DNA from: an uncultured Atopobium sp.
GTDB lineage: Bacteria; Actinomycetota; Coriobacteriia; Coriobacteriales; Atopobiaceae
Assembly: GCA_916715765.1 (NCBI GenBank)
Contig: CAKAPG010000002.1
Span: forward strand, 62,001 to 126,000
DNA: 64,000 bases
Reading direction: 5' to 3'
In this document: positions 16,493 to 26,002 of the stretch, piece by piece
How positions within the stretch are numbered: the stretch's first letter is position 1
Layout of the letters: every line of letters starts with the position of its first letter
The notes under the pieces: model-generated
Databases searched by the model: none
What the model saw: the letters and a program-made list of their open reading frames with translations, nothing else
What the model was told of the DNA's origin: nothing
Translations under genes and position numbers: made by a program

Positions 16493-16506
16493 AACAAATG
16501 TTCTAC
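16489..16506. repeat. 18-base palindrome at the end of the par operon
   Basis: Arms GTAGAAC and GTTCTAC flank AAAT, giving a GAAC-N4-GTTC core as in Gram-positive LexA boxes. It overlaps the stop of the small membrane gene between convergent genes, so a promoter role is unlikely; it may be a hairpin. Confidence 0.5.
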
Positions 16507-16522
16507 TTATGAACTAAAAGGA

Positions 16523-16548
16523 AAGGGGTCCCTGAGGGCCCCTTCTTT
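16523..16548 (+). terminator. Terminator of the parAB operon
   Basis: Arms AAGGGG(T)CCC and GGGCCCCTT pair around TGA with one bulged T, followed by CTTTGCTTT. The T-run is imperfect, so strength is uncertain. Confidence 0.55.
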
Positions 16549-16612
16549 GCTTTAAAAGCATGATAAGTTTTATGTAGGAACTATCTATATGAGCGCTGTC
16601 TATATAAGCGCT

Positions 16613-17731
16613 TTAGCGTGCGTTTCTTTTCTGGAAGAGCTGTCCACAAGCAGCATCAATGTCAGATCCACGAGAAAGACGGATGGTTGCTTCAACGCCA
16701 ACAGAGTTGAGGCTGTTTACAAACTCCTGTGCGCGGGCAGGGGATGTTGGATGGAACTTAGAACCCTCAATCTCGTTAAGCTGAATGATGTTAACGTGGC
16801 AGAGCGTTCCTCGACAGAAGTCTCTCAAAGCTCCAAGCTCATTGTCAGAATCGTTAACGCCTTTGATCAGCGCATATTCATACGTTGGACGACGACCGGT
16901 CTTATCGACATACTCACCCATAATGTCGTACAGGTGAATGAGCGAGTACTTACGTACTCCCGGCATAAGAGAATCGCGTGTCTTTTGAACGGCGGAGTGA
17001 AGCGAAACGGCAAGCGTGAATTGCTCTGGCTCAGAAGCAAAACGCTTAATCATTGGAATAACACCGCAGGTAGACACCGTAATATGGCGAGCACCAATAC
17101 CAGCTCCATCGGGGGAGTTGAGGCGTCTCATGGCTGCAAGAGTAGCGTCGTAGTTCATGAAAGGCTCGCCCTGGCCCATGAGAACAACACTGGTTACACG
17201 CGCGTCAAAGTCGTCACGGACATGCATAACCTGCTCGTAGATTTCACTTGCAGAAAGGGAACGAGTGAGGCCAGCGGCGCCCGTAGCGCAGAAAGCGCAG
17301 CCCATGGCACAGCCCGCCTGCGTGGAAGCGCAGACTGAGAGCTTATTGCCGGTTGGCATGCCAACGCACTCGACAGAGGTGCCATCAGGGTAGCGAAGCA
17401 GGTATTTACGGCTGCCGTCTTCAGAGACCTGGCGGACAATTTGTTCAGCACCAGCAAGCGTTACCTGCTTAGATAGTTCTTCTCGCAGCGTTTTTGGAAG
17501 ATTACTCATCTGATCAAAAGAGGTAGCGCCCTTAGACCAGATCCACTCCTCAATCTGCTTTGCACGGAATTTTGGCTGGCTAAGGGAAGTCACCAGTTCA
17601 AGGATTTGTTCTGATGAAAGACTTCTGAGGTCAGATTTAGCGGCAGCTTTCTGTGGACGAGAATCGAGCGCGGAGGTGTTTGTGCCGTCAACCGTGGTGT
17701 TTGTGCCGTCAAGAGTATTATTTGATTGCAT
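16613..17731 (-). CDS. rlmN: 23S rRNA/tRNA (adenine-C2) methyltransferase RlmN
   Basis: 372 residues. The radical-SAM CxxxCxxC motif is CAMGCAFC, preceded by VCASTQAG; GQGEPFMNYD and HSAVQKTRDSLMPG also fit RlmN. The expected C-terminal Cys is in AACGQLF. It methylates A2503 of 23S rRNA and A37 of some tRNAs. The N-terminus carries an unusual repeated DGTNT segment, encoded by a 17-base direct repeat (17675-17691 and 17696-17712), before the normal domain starts near residue 35. It is divergent from ddl. Confidence 0.95.
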   Translation of the reverse strand: MQSNNTLDGTNTTVDGTNTSALDSRPQKAAAKSDLRSLSSEQILELVTSLSQPKFRAKQIEEWIWSKGATSFDQMSNLPKTLREELSKQVTLAGAEQIVRQVSEDGSRKYLLRYPDGTSVECVGMPTGNKLSVCASTQAGCAMGCAFCATGAAGLTRSLSASEIYEQVMHVRDDFDARVTSVVLMGQGEPFMNYDATLAAMRRLNSPDGAGIGARHITVSTCGVIPMIKRFASEPEQFTLAVSLHSAVQKTRDSLMPGVRKYSLIHLYDIMGEYVDKTGRRPTYEYALIKGVNDSDNELGALRDFCRGTLCHVNIIQLNEIEGSKFHPTSPARAQEFVNSLNSVGVEATIRLSRGSDIDAACGQLFQKRNAR

Positions 17732-17749
17732 TTTTGTCCTTCTCCAACT

Positions 17750-17778
17750 CTTCTAAGCTATCTGCGGTATCTTAGAAG
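17750..17778. promoter_or_regulatory. Inverted repeat between divergent rlmN and ddl
   Basis: Arms CTTCTAAG and CTTAGAAG are separated by 13 bases in the short gap between the divergent genes. A shared operator is possible. Confidence 0.35.
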
Positions 17779-17830
17779 AAATACGTTTACAAGAGTTTAC
17801 CCTATGGGAGACTTATCTGAAGGAGCGGAA

Positions 17831-18790
17831 ATGACACGTGAAGAGCTCAAAAAGCTTCATGTAGCAGTTGTTTCAGGCGGTTGGTCAGACGAACACGAGA
17901 TTGCCATGGAGTCTGGCAAGCAGTGTGCAGCAGCACTCAAAGAGGCTGGCTTTACCAGCGTTGACCTGCTTGATGTTGCAGAAAAAGACTTTGTAGTTAC
18001 CCTTGCTCAGGGTGGTTATGATGTCGTATACGTTGCTATGCACGGTCGTTTTGGCGAGGATGGCTGCATCCAGGGTCTTCTCGAGATTCTGCACATTCCT
18101 TACACGTTTTCTGGCGTTCTCGCGTCTGCTATGGGAACTGAAAAAGAGCTGTCAAAGCTTATGTATAGGCAGGCAGGAGTTCCAACGCCTAAGGGAATTG
18201 ACGTTCCTGCAGGTACCGTCTTTACAGATGAGCAGGTAGACAAGCTTATTGAGGACCTCGGTCTCCCTATGTTTGTAAAGCCTTCTGGCAACGGTTCAAG
18301 TTATGGCGTCACACGCGTCACTTCGCGAGAAGAGCTTCCCGCTGCACTAGAACTTGCCGGTGAACAGGGTGAGCGCATTCTGATTGAAGAGAGCATAGCG
18401 GGAACAGAGATTACCGTTCCTGTTATTGGTAATGAGAACCCAACTGCTCTCCCAATCGTTGAGATTGTTACTGGCGATGAGTTCTACAGCATTAAGACAA
18501 AATATGAGCCCGCATCCCTGCACCACGTAATTCCTGCTCGTCTTGAGCCTGCGGTGTACGCACGCGCTCAGGAGCTGGCAATTAAGGCTCACAATGCACT
18601 TGGTTGCCGTGGCGTTTCTCGTAGTGACTTTATTGTTACGGAGGACGGCGTTCCAGTGGTGCTTGAGACAAATACCATTCCTGGTATGACCGCACGTTCT
18701 TTGCTGCCAGATTCTGCTCGTACCGGTGGCATTGATTTCCCTGAGCTCTGCACTCGCTTTATTGAGTTTGCGCTTGAGGATCGTCAGTAG
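17831..18790 (+). CDS. ddl: D-alanine--D-alanine ligase
   Basis: 319 residues from ATG 17831, selected because AGGAGCGG lies just upstream; further in-frame starts exist at 17726 and 17804. ATP-grasp motifs are visible: VVSGGWSDEHEIAMESG at the N-terminus, MHGRFGEDGCIQGLLE, FVKPSGNGSSYGVTRV and the metal-binding VLETNTIPGMTARSLLP. It makes the D-Ala-D-Ala end of peptidoglycan stems in the cytoplasm. It stands 11 bases before the dinG-like gene, probably co-transcribed. Confidence 0.94.
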   Translation: MTREELKKLHVAVVSGGWSDEHEIAMESGKQCAAALKEAGFTSVDLLDVAEKDFVVTLAQGGYDVVYVAMHGRFGEDGCIQGLLEILHIPYTFSGVLASAMGTEKELSKLMYRQAGVPTPKGIDVPAGTVFTDEQVDKLIEDLGLPMFVKPSGNGSSYGVTRVTSREELPAALELAGEQGERILIEESIAGTEITVPVIGNENPTALPIVEIVTGDEFYSIKTKYEPASLHHVIPARLEPAVYARAQELAIKAHNALGCRGVSRSDFIVTEDGVPVVLETNTIPGMTARSLLPDSARTGGIDFPELCTRFIEFALEDRQ

Positions 18791-18801
18791 ATTTGTAGGT
18801 T

Positions 18802-21800
18802 ATGACCAGCACTAAAAGCGCTACGCAAAAACTAGAAGAACTCATTCTTCCCGGTACCCCCTCTGCAGTTCTCAAAAAATATTTGGAGCTTGCAGAGAGG
18901 GCGGAGCATGAGTCGTTTGATGTCTTAGAGGACGACATTGTTGTTTTGGATACCGAAACAACAGGTCTATCCTTTAAGAAATGCTCTCTTATTGAGATTT
19001 CTGCTGCTAAATTGAGCGGAAGAGAGATTGTGGAGCGCTTTCAGACGTTTGTTGACCCGGGGTGCTCAATTCCCGAAGAAATTACTGCGCTAACCTCAAT
19101 TACTGACGAAGATGTTAAAGGCGCACCAGGCGCAAAAGAAGCTGTTGCTGCCCTTGCAGAGTTTGTTGGCGGACTTCCAGTTCTGGCACATAACGCTACC
19201 TTTGACCGCACGTTTATTGAACGGGTACCTGGTGGAACTTCGGTCTCTGATACCTGGATTGATACGCTGTCGCTTTCACGCATAGCTCTACCTAGGCTTT
19301 CTTCGCACAAGCTTTCTAGCATGGCTGAAGCGTTTGGCACCATGAAGGTTACCCACCGTGCAAGTGACGACGTAGATGCCCTTTGCGGCATGTGGCGCAT
19401 CTTACTTTTGGGACTTATGAATCTGCCCCGCGGGCTTCTCGCCAAATTGGCGTCAATGCACGATGGAGTGGAGTGGACATTTAGGCCGATCTTCTCGTAT
19501 TTGTCGAAGATGAAAGAAGAAGAGGCTGTTCAGCGCGGTGTTGCAAAAGAAGACGCAACGGGAGCCGAGCTTGCAGACGCGGAGATTTCGGGCACGTTCT
19601 TCTCGCTCAAGGACATTCGTAGCCAGCTCGTTGCCGACATAAAAGCAAAGGCGAGAAGGGATGCGGATGACCCAGAGACGCCTGCTATGCTGCCGATTTC
19701 TAAGGACGAGATTCATCGGGCATTTGCTAAGCCAGGCGTTGTTTCACAGATGTACGACAAATTTGAGACGCGCAGCGAACAAGTAAGCATGTCCGTTGAG
19801 GTCAGAAATGCGCTGGTCACTTCTTCGCATAGAGAGCTTGAAGCCGGAACTGGCATTGGCAAGTCAATTGCATACCTGCTGCCTGAGGTGCTCTTTGCGC
19901 AGAAAAACGATGTTACGGTAGGTATTGCTACAAAGACAAACGCACTGACCGACCAGCTTGTTGCACACGACCTTCCAGCGCTTGCGAAGGCGCTTCCTAA
20001 CGGGTTGAGTTTTTGCAGCTTAAAGGGTTACGAGCACTATCCGTGCCTACATCGTGTTGATAGGGCCGCTCTTGAGGAGCTTCCACTGACGCTCATCGAC
20101 CAAGAAGGTCGCTCGAGCAACAGTGTTGCTTCAGATATGCTGACCGCAATTGCTGTGATTTATGCATACGCATGCCAGTCGGCTGATGGCGATTTGGATG
20201 CGCTGGGTATCCGTTGGCGCTCAGTTCCACGTGAGATGGTAACTATCAAGGCCGCAGAGTGTCTGCGCTCCAAGTGCCCATATTACCCTCATGAGTGCTT
20301 TGTTCATGGAGCTCGTAAACGCGCTGGATCTTCAGATGTCGTGGTGACCAACCATTCTCTGTTGCTTAGAAACGTTGCCGCTGACGGAAAAATTCTGCCT
20401 CCTATCAGGCATTGGGTAATTGACGAGGCTCATGGCTTTGAGGCCGAAGCTCGCCGTCAGTGGGCAGTAGAAATTTCTGCCAAAGAGATGCGAAACGGCT
20501 TTGAGTTGCTTGGAGGCATCAAGTCTGGCGCTATCCACGCCGCTATGGTGGGCGCTGCCAACCTTGAGGACTCTACGCTGCTTACCGGTCTTCTCACGCG
20601 CTCTGCCGCCGCAGTTCAGCGAGCCATGGCAGCAATGGGCAACCTTATGGCCACTGTGCATGAGCTAGCTCCGTTGGCTAAAAGTGATGGTGGCTATAAC
20701 TCCCTTCAGCTTTGGATTAACGATGAAGTAAGAGAAACAGAGGAATGGAAAGAAGTCTTAGAGACCGCTTCCATCGCCCTTTCTGCTCTTGAAGAAGCTG
20801 CTCTTCGAATAGGAAAAGCTACCGACGCACTTGCCGCATCAGCGCCAAACCTTGCAAGTAACTTGAGTGAGGCTGGGGCGTTCTTGAGCGCCCTTCTGGA
20901 TTCACTGAAGCTCATCTGTGAGGGAACGGACAAGAGCTACGTCTATTCAGCCAAGCTAACCCGACTGAAACGCGATATTGGTTCTGAGGCTCTTGTGGCC
21001 GAGAAGCTTGATATTGGAGCAGAGCTGGCAGAGAAGTGGCTGCCGGAGACGCATTCCGTTGTGTTTACCTCGGCGACCATTGCCGTTGGTGATGATTTCT
21101 CGCATTTTGAGCACGCTGTTGGCCTGGATAGAGGCTCCTTTGAGCACAAGAGCCTGCACTTAGAGTCAAGCTTTGACTACGAGAACCATATGGGCGTCTT
21201 TGTGGCTGAGGATATGCCTGCGCCAACTGATCCGGGTTACTTGGACGCACTGGAAAAGCTGCTGTACGACGTTCATGTTCAGATGGGCGGCTCGGTGCTG
21301 ACGCTCTTCACTAACAGACGCGATATGGAGCGCCTCTTTGAAGTGCTAGAACCCCGCTTGAGTGAGCATGGTCTTAACCTTGCCTGCCAGGAGCGATCTT
21401 CTTCCGCGCGACGCGTTCGCGAAAAGTTCCTAGCCGAAAAGAACCTCTCGCTGTTTGCTCTTAAATCGTTCTGGGAAGGCTTTGACGCTGCGGGAGATAC
21501 GCTGAGGTGCGTGGTAATCCCTAAGCTTCCGTTTGCAAGCCCTAATGAACCGCTGGTCAAAGAGCGTGAAGCGCGAGAAGACCGTGCGTGGTGGCGCTAT
21601 TCTCTGCCAGAGGCGGTAATTGCAACCAAACAGGCTGCTGGTCGCCTTATCAGGAGTGCTGAGGACAAAGGCGTTTTGGTGCTTGCCGATTCCAGGCTTG
21701 TGTCCAAGCGATATGGCAGCTCGTTCTTGAAATCGCTGCCTAACAAGAACTACCAGCGTGTCTCGACAAAGGACATCTCCGAGCAAATTGCCAAGTGGCG

Positions 21801-21819
21801 AGAAGAACACGACGCTTAG
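18802..21819 (+). CDS. dinG: DinG-type helicase with N-terminal DEDDh exonuclease
   Basis: 1005 residues. The N-terminal ~200 residues form a DnaQ-like 3'-5' exonuclease with VVLDTETTGLSFKKC (Exo I), AHNATFDRTFIE (Exo II) and HRASDDVDALC (Exo III). The XPD-like helicase follows with Walker A EAGTGIGKSIAYLLPE and the Asp-Glu-Ala-His box VIDEAHGFE. Cysteines in SFCSLKGYEHYPC and CLRSKCPYYPHEC may hold an iron-sulfur cluster. Motifs V/VI are SFWEGFDAAGDTLRC and AAGRLIRS. This exonuclease-helicase fusion is known from Firmicutes DinG; here the helicase half keeps its Cys cluster. Role: DNA repair or RNA-DNA hybrid removal. Confidence 0.9.
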   Translation: MTSTKSATQKLEELILPGTPSAVLKKYLELAERAEHESFDVLEDDIVVLDTETTGLSFKKCSLIEISAAKLSGREIVERFQTFVDPGCSIPEEITALTSITDEDVKGAPGAKEAVAALAEFVGGLPVLAHNATFDRTFIERVPGGTSVSDTWIDTLSLSRIALPRLSSHKLSSMAEAFGTMKVTHRASDDVDALCGMWRILLLGLMNLPRGLLAKLASMHDGVEWTFRPIFSYLSKMKEEEAVQRGVAKEDATGAELADAEISGTFFSLKDIRSQLVADIKAKARRDADDPETPAMLPISKDEIHRAFAKPGVVSQMYDKFETRSEQVSMSVEVRNALVTSSHRELEAGTGIGKSIAYLLPEVLFAQKNDVTVGIATKTNALTDQLVAHDLPALAKALPNGLSFCSLKGYEHYPCLHRVDRAALEELPLTLIDQEGRSSNSVASDMLTAIAVIYAYACQSADGDLDALGIRWRSVPREMVTIKAAECLRSKCPYYPHECFVHGARKRAGSSDVVVTNHSLLLRNVAADGKILPPIRHWVIDEAHGFEAEARRQWAVEISAKEMRNGFELLGGIKSGAIHAAMVGAANLEDSTLLTGLLTRSAAAVQRAMAAMGNLMATVHELAPLAKSDGGYNSLQLWINDEVRETEEWKEVLETASIALSALEEAALRIGKATDALAASAPNLASNLSEAGAFLSALLDSLKLICEGTDKSYVYSAKLTRLKRDIGSEALVAEKLDIGAELAEKWLPETHSVVFTSATIAVGDDFSHFEHAVGLDRGSFEHKSLHLESSFDYENHMGVFVAEDMPAPTDPGYLDALEKLLYDVHVQMGGSVLTLFTNRRDMERLFEVLEPRLSEHGLNLACQERSSSARRVREKFLAEKNLSLFALKSFWEGFDAAGDTLRCVVIPKLPFASPNEPLVKEREAREDRAWWRYSLPEAVIATKQAAGRLIRSAEDKGVLVLADSRLVSKRYGSSFLKSLPNKNYQRVSTKDISEQIAKWREEHDA

Positions 21820-21843
21820 CAGTGCTGTAATTACCTGATTGGC

Positions 21844-22836
21844 TTAGAGCTGCTCTTCTTCAGCAAGTAAAGACGCAGCGTAGGCACGCATTGCTTGCGT
21901 CACGGTCTGGTCTTTGGTTGCCACTTTCCCTTTAAGGGCAAGTAGCCGTTGTAGCAGCCATGTTCCGCCGTAATAGGGGATAGTTGCTTTAATCTCCGTT
22001 GCATTGCGCTGACCACCAATCGTTTTGAGGCCTGGCCACGAATAGTGCGTAAGCGCACCTTTATCAAGGAAGACAAGCTCTACTAACTGCGATTTTTCTT
22101 GCGTAGAAGATTCTTTTACGTTTTCTGCAAGTTTTAACTGCTTCAATGAAGCGGAGCGGGCTTCAATGCGGCTCATGCGATTGACTCTGAAGACCCTTTG
22201 CTGCTCGAGGTCTAAATCTATTCCCTCGATAAGCCAGCCGTTCTCGCCGTATGACAATTGATAGGGAAGAACATTTCTTTGGCTGATTACAGCTTCTTTA
22301 TTGCTTTGAGTTTCCACATACGCCATCTCAGAACGATACTCAAATGAAATAATTTGTGACTCGGCAATTGCATTTGAGCAGGTGAGGAACGTATTTACTT
22401 CTTTAGAGTGACTTTTGGAGACAAGCGGAGCTGAAGTATCATTTGACGAAGAGTCTGCCGTATATGGAGACTTCAGAAGTTTCCAAAATATACTTTCTTG
22501 AGGCAAAGCAAGTGTTGTAAACGCCTCTTTAAGCGCTAACGTTTCTTTGTCCGTTAAGACAAGCCTGCGAGTTTTAAAGGGAGACTCTCCAACGAGTGTC
22601 AAAGTGTCTTGATCTCCAGTAAGCGGAAGGGGAAGATAGCCATTCTCGTCCGTAAGCTGCAAGAGCTCCATCAGAATAGCAGCTTCTTCTGAGGAGATGT
22701 CAAAGCGTGACTGGACCGCACTTAACTCAACCGCGTCAAAAGAATCTCTAAATGCAGCGGCAAGCAACACGAGTTTGTAGACGGCTGAAGAAATGTTTTT
22801 TCTTCCAAAAGAGGTGTTTTTAACGGCCATTGGCAA
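21844..22836 (-). CDS. WYL-domain regulator, PafC-like
   Basis: 330 residues. The middle carries a WYL domain: IISFEYRS, VLPYQLSYGENGWLIEGID and RVFRVNRMSRIEA. An N-terminal helix-turn-helix-like segment (VQSRFDISSEEAAILMELL) resembles PafC. Actinobacterial PafB and PafC act together as the main LexA-independent DNA-damage activator. The start overlaps the upstream WYL gene by 17 bases. Assignment to PafC is by pair order and pattern; the WYL ligand is unknown. Confidence 0.75.
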   Translation of the reverse strand: MPMAVKNTSFGRKNISSAVYKLVLLAAAFRDSFDAVELSAVQSRFDISSEEAAILMELLQLTDENGYLPLPLTGDQDTLTLVGESPFKTRRLVLTDKETLALKEAFTTLALPQESIFWKLLKSPYTADSSSNDTSAPLVSKSHSKEVNTFLTCSNAIAESQIISFEYRSEMAYVETQSNKEAVISQRNVLPYQLSYGENGWLIEGIDLDLEQQRVFRVNRMSRIEARSASLKQLKLAENVKESSTQEKSQLVELVFLDKGALTHYSWPGLKTIGGQRNATEIKATIPYYGGTWLLQRLLALKGKVATKDQTVTQAMRAYAASLLAEEEQL

Positions 22837-23833
22837 CCTCGCTTAAAGACTCTTTCCATTTTGCGAGAAGAGACTCTGGAGACCTTGGAATCAATCCATG
22901 AGCAAGAATCCAAGATAAAGCAGTGTTTTCATGGGCGTAAGCAACGGTCCACAAAGCGCCATTGGAGAGGAGCTCAACATCCCCTTGACCTTGCGAGAAA
23001 TGCTCAAAAGCAGCGAGTATGTTTTTGGGGACAAATGCAACAAGAGTGCCAGCCTGCGATCCGAGCTGGAAATCAAGCAGGTTGTAGTCATTTGAATTAA
23101 AAGCTTTCGGAATGGAGAAGTGCTCATCTTTAAGAATTGCAGCATCTAAGACACGGTCAATGCGAAAAGTTTTGATTGAAGCGCTCTCAGTACCGGACGA
23201 AAAATCTTGCCCCACAAAGTACAGAAGTCCCTGTGAAACAAAGAAGTCCAGAACGCCCAGACGCTTTTGTTTAATCTGGTCCTGTGAATTTGTATAGGTG
23301 ACGTTTACCAGTTGTTTAGAGCTGAGTGATTCGTATAGAACAGGAAAGACTTTGCTTTGGGAAGAAGCGCTGAGTTTTTTGCTGTCTGGTTTGCCTGAGT
23401 CCGAGGAATAAAAATTACCCACAATTTTAGAGAGCGCGTTTCTCAATTTCTCTTGGTACACAAAAGTTGTATCAGTTAGAACTGCGCTGCAGATAACAAG
23501 CAGTTGATTGGCATCTTCAGGACTTAAGTCGTACGAGGAATCAAAGAAATTTGAGTCCGAAAGATAGAATGACTTTTCTTTTCCTGTTTTTACCTCAGTA
23601 ATTGCAAACCCGAGTTGTTTTAAAACAGCGCGATCTCTTGAAAACGTTCTTAATGCAGAGTCAGTAGATAAATCCGAGTAAATCGCCGTATAAATCTCTG
23701 CCGAAGGCAAAGGTCCCTTTTGAAGCAGCAGCATAAATAGCGAGAAAATCCTCCAGGCTCCTAGTTCATTATTACCTAGAGTTTGATCGTTTGGAGCCAT
23801 ATCCACCTCCCGCTTTTTGCTAGCTGAACTCAA
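22820..23833 (-). CDS. WYL-domain regulator, PafB-like
   Basis: 337 residues. The N-terminus looks like a winged helix (RIFSLFMLLLQKGPLPSAEI, then SALRTFSRDRAVLKQLG), followed by a WYL domain seen in LVNVTYTNS, KRLGVLDFFVSQGLLYFVGQ and KTFRIDRVLDA. It is the upstream partner of a second WYL protein, the arrangement of pafBC. Proteasome genes are not in the window. Ribosome site GGAGGTGG precedes the ATG. Confidence 0.75.
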   Translation of the reverse strand: MSSASKKREVDMAPNDQTLGNNELGAWRIFSLFMLLLQKGPLPSAEIYTAIYSDLSTDSALRTFSRDRAVLKQLGFAITEVKTGKEKSFYLSDSNFFDSSYDLSPEDANQLLVICSAVLTDTTFVYQEKLRNALSKIVGNFYSSDSGKPDSKKLSASSQSKVFPVLYESLSSKQLVNVTYTNSQDQIKQKRLGVLDFFVSQGLLYFVGQDFSSGTESASIKTFRIDRVLDAAILKDEHFSIPKAFNSNDYNLLDFQLGSQAGTLVAFVPKNILAAFEHFSQGQGDVELLSNGALWTVAYAHENTALSWILAHGLIPRSPESLLAKWKESLSEVANGR

Positions 23834-23989
23834 ATCTCTCTAAACATATACGAAAGTTTTTGATATTTAGTGCAGAATTTCTAAATTTGGACGTAAAAAT
23901 ACACTTTAACCGCTATATTTCGATATAAGACGTATACTAATGACGTATGTATGAAACCTGTCAAAAGACATGCCAACGAAGGACGCAGT

Positions 23990-25915
23990 ATGGCCATTAC
24001 ACATGACTATGTTGACTATCTAGACGAGCAAATTGATATTGCTCCTGCCGGTAGCCAAGAGGAGCTTCAGGCTGCTCAAACCATTGCTGAAGAAATGAAA
24101 CTTCACGGGCTTGAGGCAACCATTGAAGAATTTGATGCTAAGTCTATTAAGAGTCTTGGTTATTCAATCTATTTAATCCTCCTCTTCATTGGCGTTATTT
24201 TTGCAGGCACTGGCAATGCAGCACTTATTGCTTTTGGCGTTCTGCTTGTTGTCGGCTTTGGTGCACTTACGTGCCTCAAGTACTTTGGTAATGACATTCT
24301 TGGTTCATTTGGATCTTCCATCAGAAGCCAGAACGTTGTTGCTAAGCACGAGGCTACTGGCGAGCTTGTTGCAAAGGGCAACCGTCCAATCGTCATCGTT
24401 GCTCACTATGACTCTCCACATACAAACTTCCTTGTTGAGTCTCCTGTAGCAAAGTACGTACCACTTGCACAGAGGTATGCGCGCTGGTGTGTAGTTGCAG
24501 TGTTTGTTGCTACATTTGTTCAGATTCTTCGCTTCCTTCCTGATCCAGTCCGTGTCCTTTTCTGGATTGTTGGTATTCTTGCAGCTCTTCCACTTGTTGT
24601 TCTTTCTGTCGCAACTATTGCAGAGCGTTTCGCACCTTGTACTATTGGCGCAAACAATAACAAGTCTTCAGTTGCAGCTCTTCTTGGTATTCTCGAGAAT
24701 GTCCGTCCTACCGGTCATCGTCCTGAGGTTGTTCATCACTTTGCAGGAGATGCTGCCGCACTTATCCCAGAGCCTGATGAGGTAGAGGGTGTCCGTCACG
24801 GTGAGGAAGTCCTTAACTCGTTGGGCATTCTTCCTGAGGACTGCGAAGTAAGCTACGTTGCTTATGACACTACTGGTGCAAGCCAGACTGCATCTCTTGA
24901 GGATGTTGCAGAGGCCGTAAACGCAACAACAGAAGACGAGCAGGCTGAGGATGCTGCTGCTGACAACACCGTTGCTTATGATTCTGTTGACGATGAGCTT
25001 AATGCAACCATGAAGCAGGTTCATGAGTCCGCAGATGCAGACGCAACGCAGGTACAGCCTGATGCAACACATGAGCTCCATGCTAAGAACGATTTTGCTC
25101 GTTGTGCGTCCCTCTTTGATCTTCCTGATCCTTCTGGCGATGCCGTTGATCCTCTGGCTCCATCTTCCGAGCCAGCTCCTCACTATGTCCCAGCTCAGAC
25201 AGCTACACCAACTCCAGAGGCAGAGGATGCAGAGAGTCCATTCGATACCATTTCAGCCGATGAGGGCCTAACAGAGGCGCAAGACGCAAAGACTCCTGAG
25301 GCAAAGCGTCGCTCCTTTAGACTCTTCGGTCGCAACGATGGTCCATCGGATGACTGGAAGGGTGGCGCAGCTCCATCTGCTGAGAATCGTGAAGAGACCG
25401 ACTCTGAGGATGCAGCTGCTATTTCTGAGGATGATCTTCGTAACGCCGTTCTGTCTCTTTCTGATGACGAACTCATTGCACATGACATTTGGTTTGTTGC
25501 GCTTGGAGCATCTGACTTTGATCACGCAGGCATGAGAGAGTTCCTCTCAAAGCACAGAACTGATATTCGCGGTGCTTTCCTGATTAACCTTGACTGCGTT
25601 GGTGCTGGTTCACTCTCCATTCTTAAGAACGAGGGAATTGGCAACGTTCGCCGTGCTGACCGTAGAATGACTCGACTCCTTTCTACTATTGCAACTGATC
25701 TTCATATTGGTGTTGAGCAGAGCGCATTTGATTGGGAGACCACTGACGCAACTCCTGCAATGCAGAATTCAGTTCGTTCCGTTACCTTAATGGGCTTAAA
25801 CGAGGATGGACTTCCTGCACTCAGCCGTACCGCCGCTGATGTTCGCGAGAATGTCAACGCTGGTCAGTGCGCTGACGCAGCAGCTCTTGTTACTGAGCTT
25901 ATTAGACGCTCATAA
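23990..25915 (+). CDS. Membrane protein of the M28 peptidase fold with degenerate active site
   Basis: 641 residues from ATG 23990 (AAGGACG upstream); an earlier in-frame ATG at 23951 lacks a good ribosome site. Four hydrophobic segments occur at about 57-75, 77-95, 166-184 and 188-212. The fold resembles M28: VIVAHYDSPH (139-141 His-Tyr-Asp) is retained. The later ligands are changed: GANNNKSS at 220-227 has Asn223 where M28 enzymes have the zinc-bridging Asp, GASD at 506-509 replaces the usual GAEE, and SRTAADVRENV replaces the His-containing HTxxD motif. An acidic, low-complexity insert separates the halves (about 245-490). It is probably a non-catalytic M28 homologue; the function is unknown. 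Confidence 0.7.
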   Translation: MAITHDYVDYLDEQIDIAPAGSQEELQAAQTIAEEMKLHGLEATIEEFDAKSIKSLGYSIYLILLFIGVIFAGTGNAALIAFGVLLVVGFGALTCLKYFGNDILGSFGSSIRSQNVVAKHEATGELVAKGNRPIVIVAHYDSPHTNFLVESPVAKYVPLAQRYARWCVVAVFVATFVQILRFLPDPVRVLFWIVGILAALPLVVLSVATIAERFAPCTIGANNNKSSVAALLGILENVRPTGHRPEVVHHFAGDAAALIPEPDEVEGVRHGEEVLNSLGILPEDCEVSYVAYDTTGASQTASLEDVAEAVNATTEDEQAEDAAADNTVAYDSVDDELNATMKQVHESADADATQVQPDATHELHAKNDFARCASLFDLPDPSGDAVDPLAPSSEPAPHYVPAQTATPTPEAEDAESPFDTISADEGLTEAQDAKTPEAKRRSFRLFGRNDGPSDDWKGGAAPSAENREETDSEDAAAISEDDLRNAVLSLSDDELIAHDIWFVALGASDFDHAGMREFLSKHRTDIRGAFLINLDCVGAGSLSILKNEGIGNVRRADRRMTRLLSTIATDLHIGVEQSAFDWETTDATPAMQNSVRSVTLMGLNEDGLPALSRTAADVRENVNAGQCADAAALVTELIRRS

Positions 25916-25946
25916 ACGAACAAGTTACTAGCTAGAGCAAGTTTTC

Positions 25947-25980
25947 AAGAAAGGGCAGAGATTTCTGCCCTTTCTTTTTA
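25947..25980 (+). terminator. Terminator after the M28-like gene
   Basis: Arms AAGAAAGGGCAGA and TCTGCCCTTTCTT pair perfectly around a 4-base loop and run into TTTT, 31 bases after the stop codon. Confidence 0.85.
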
Positions 25981-26002
25981 GCGTAAAGGCAGGATTGCAT
26001 AA

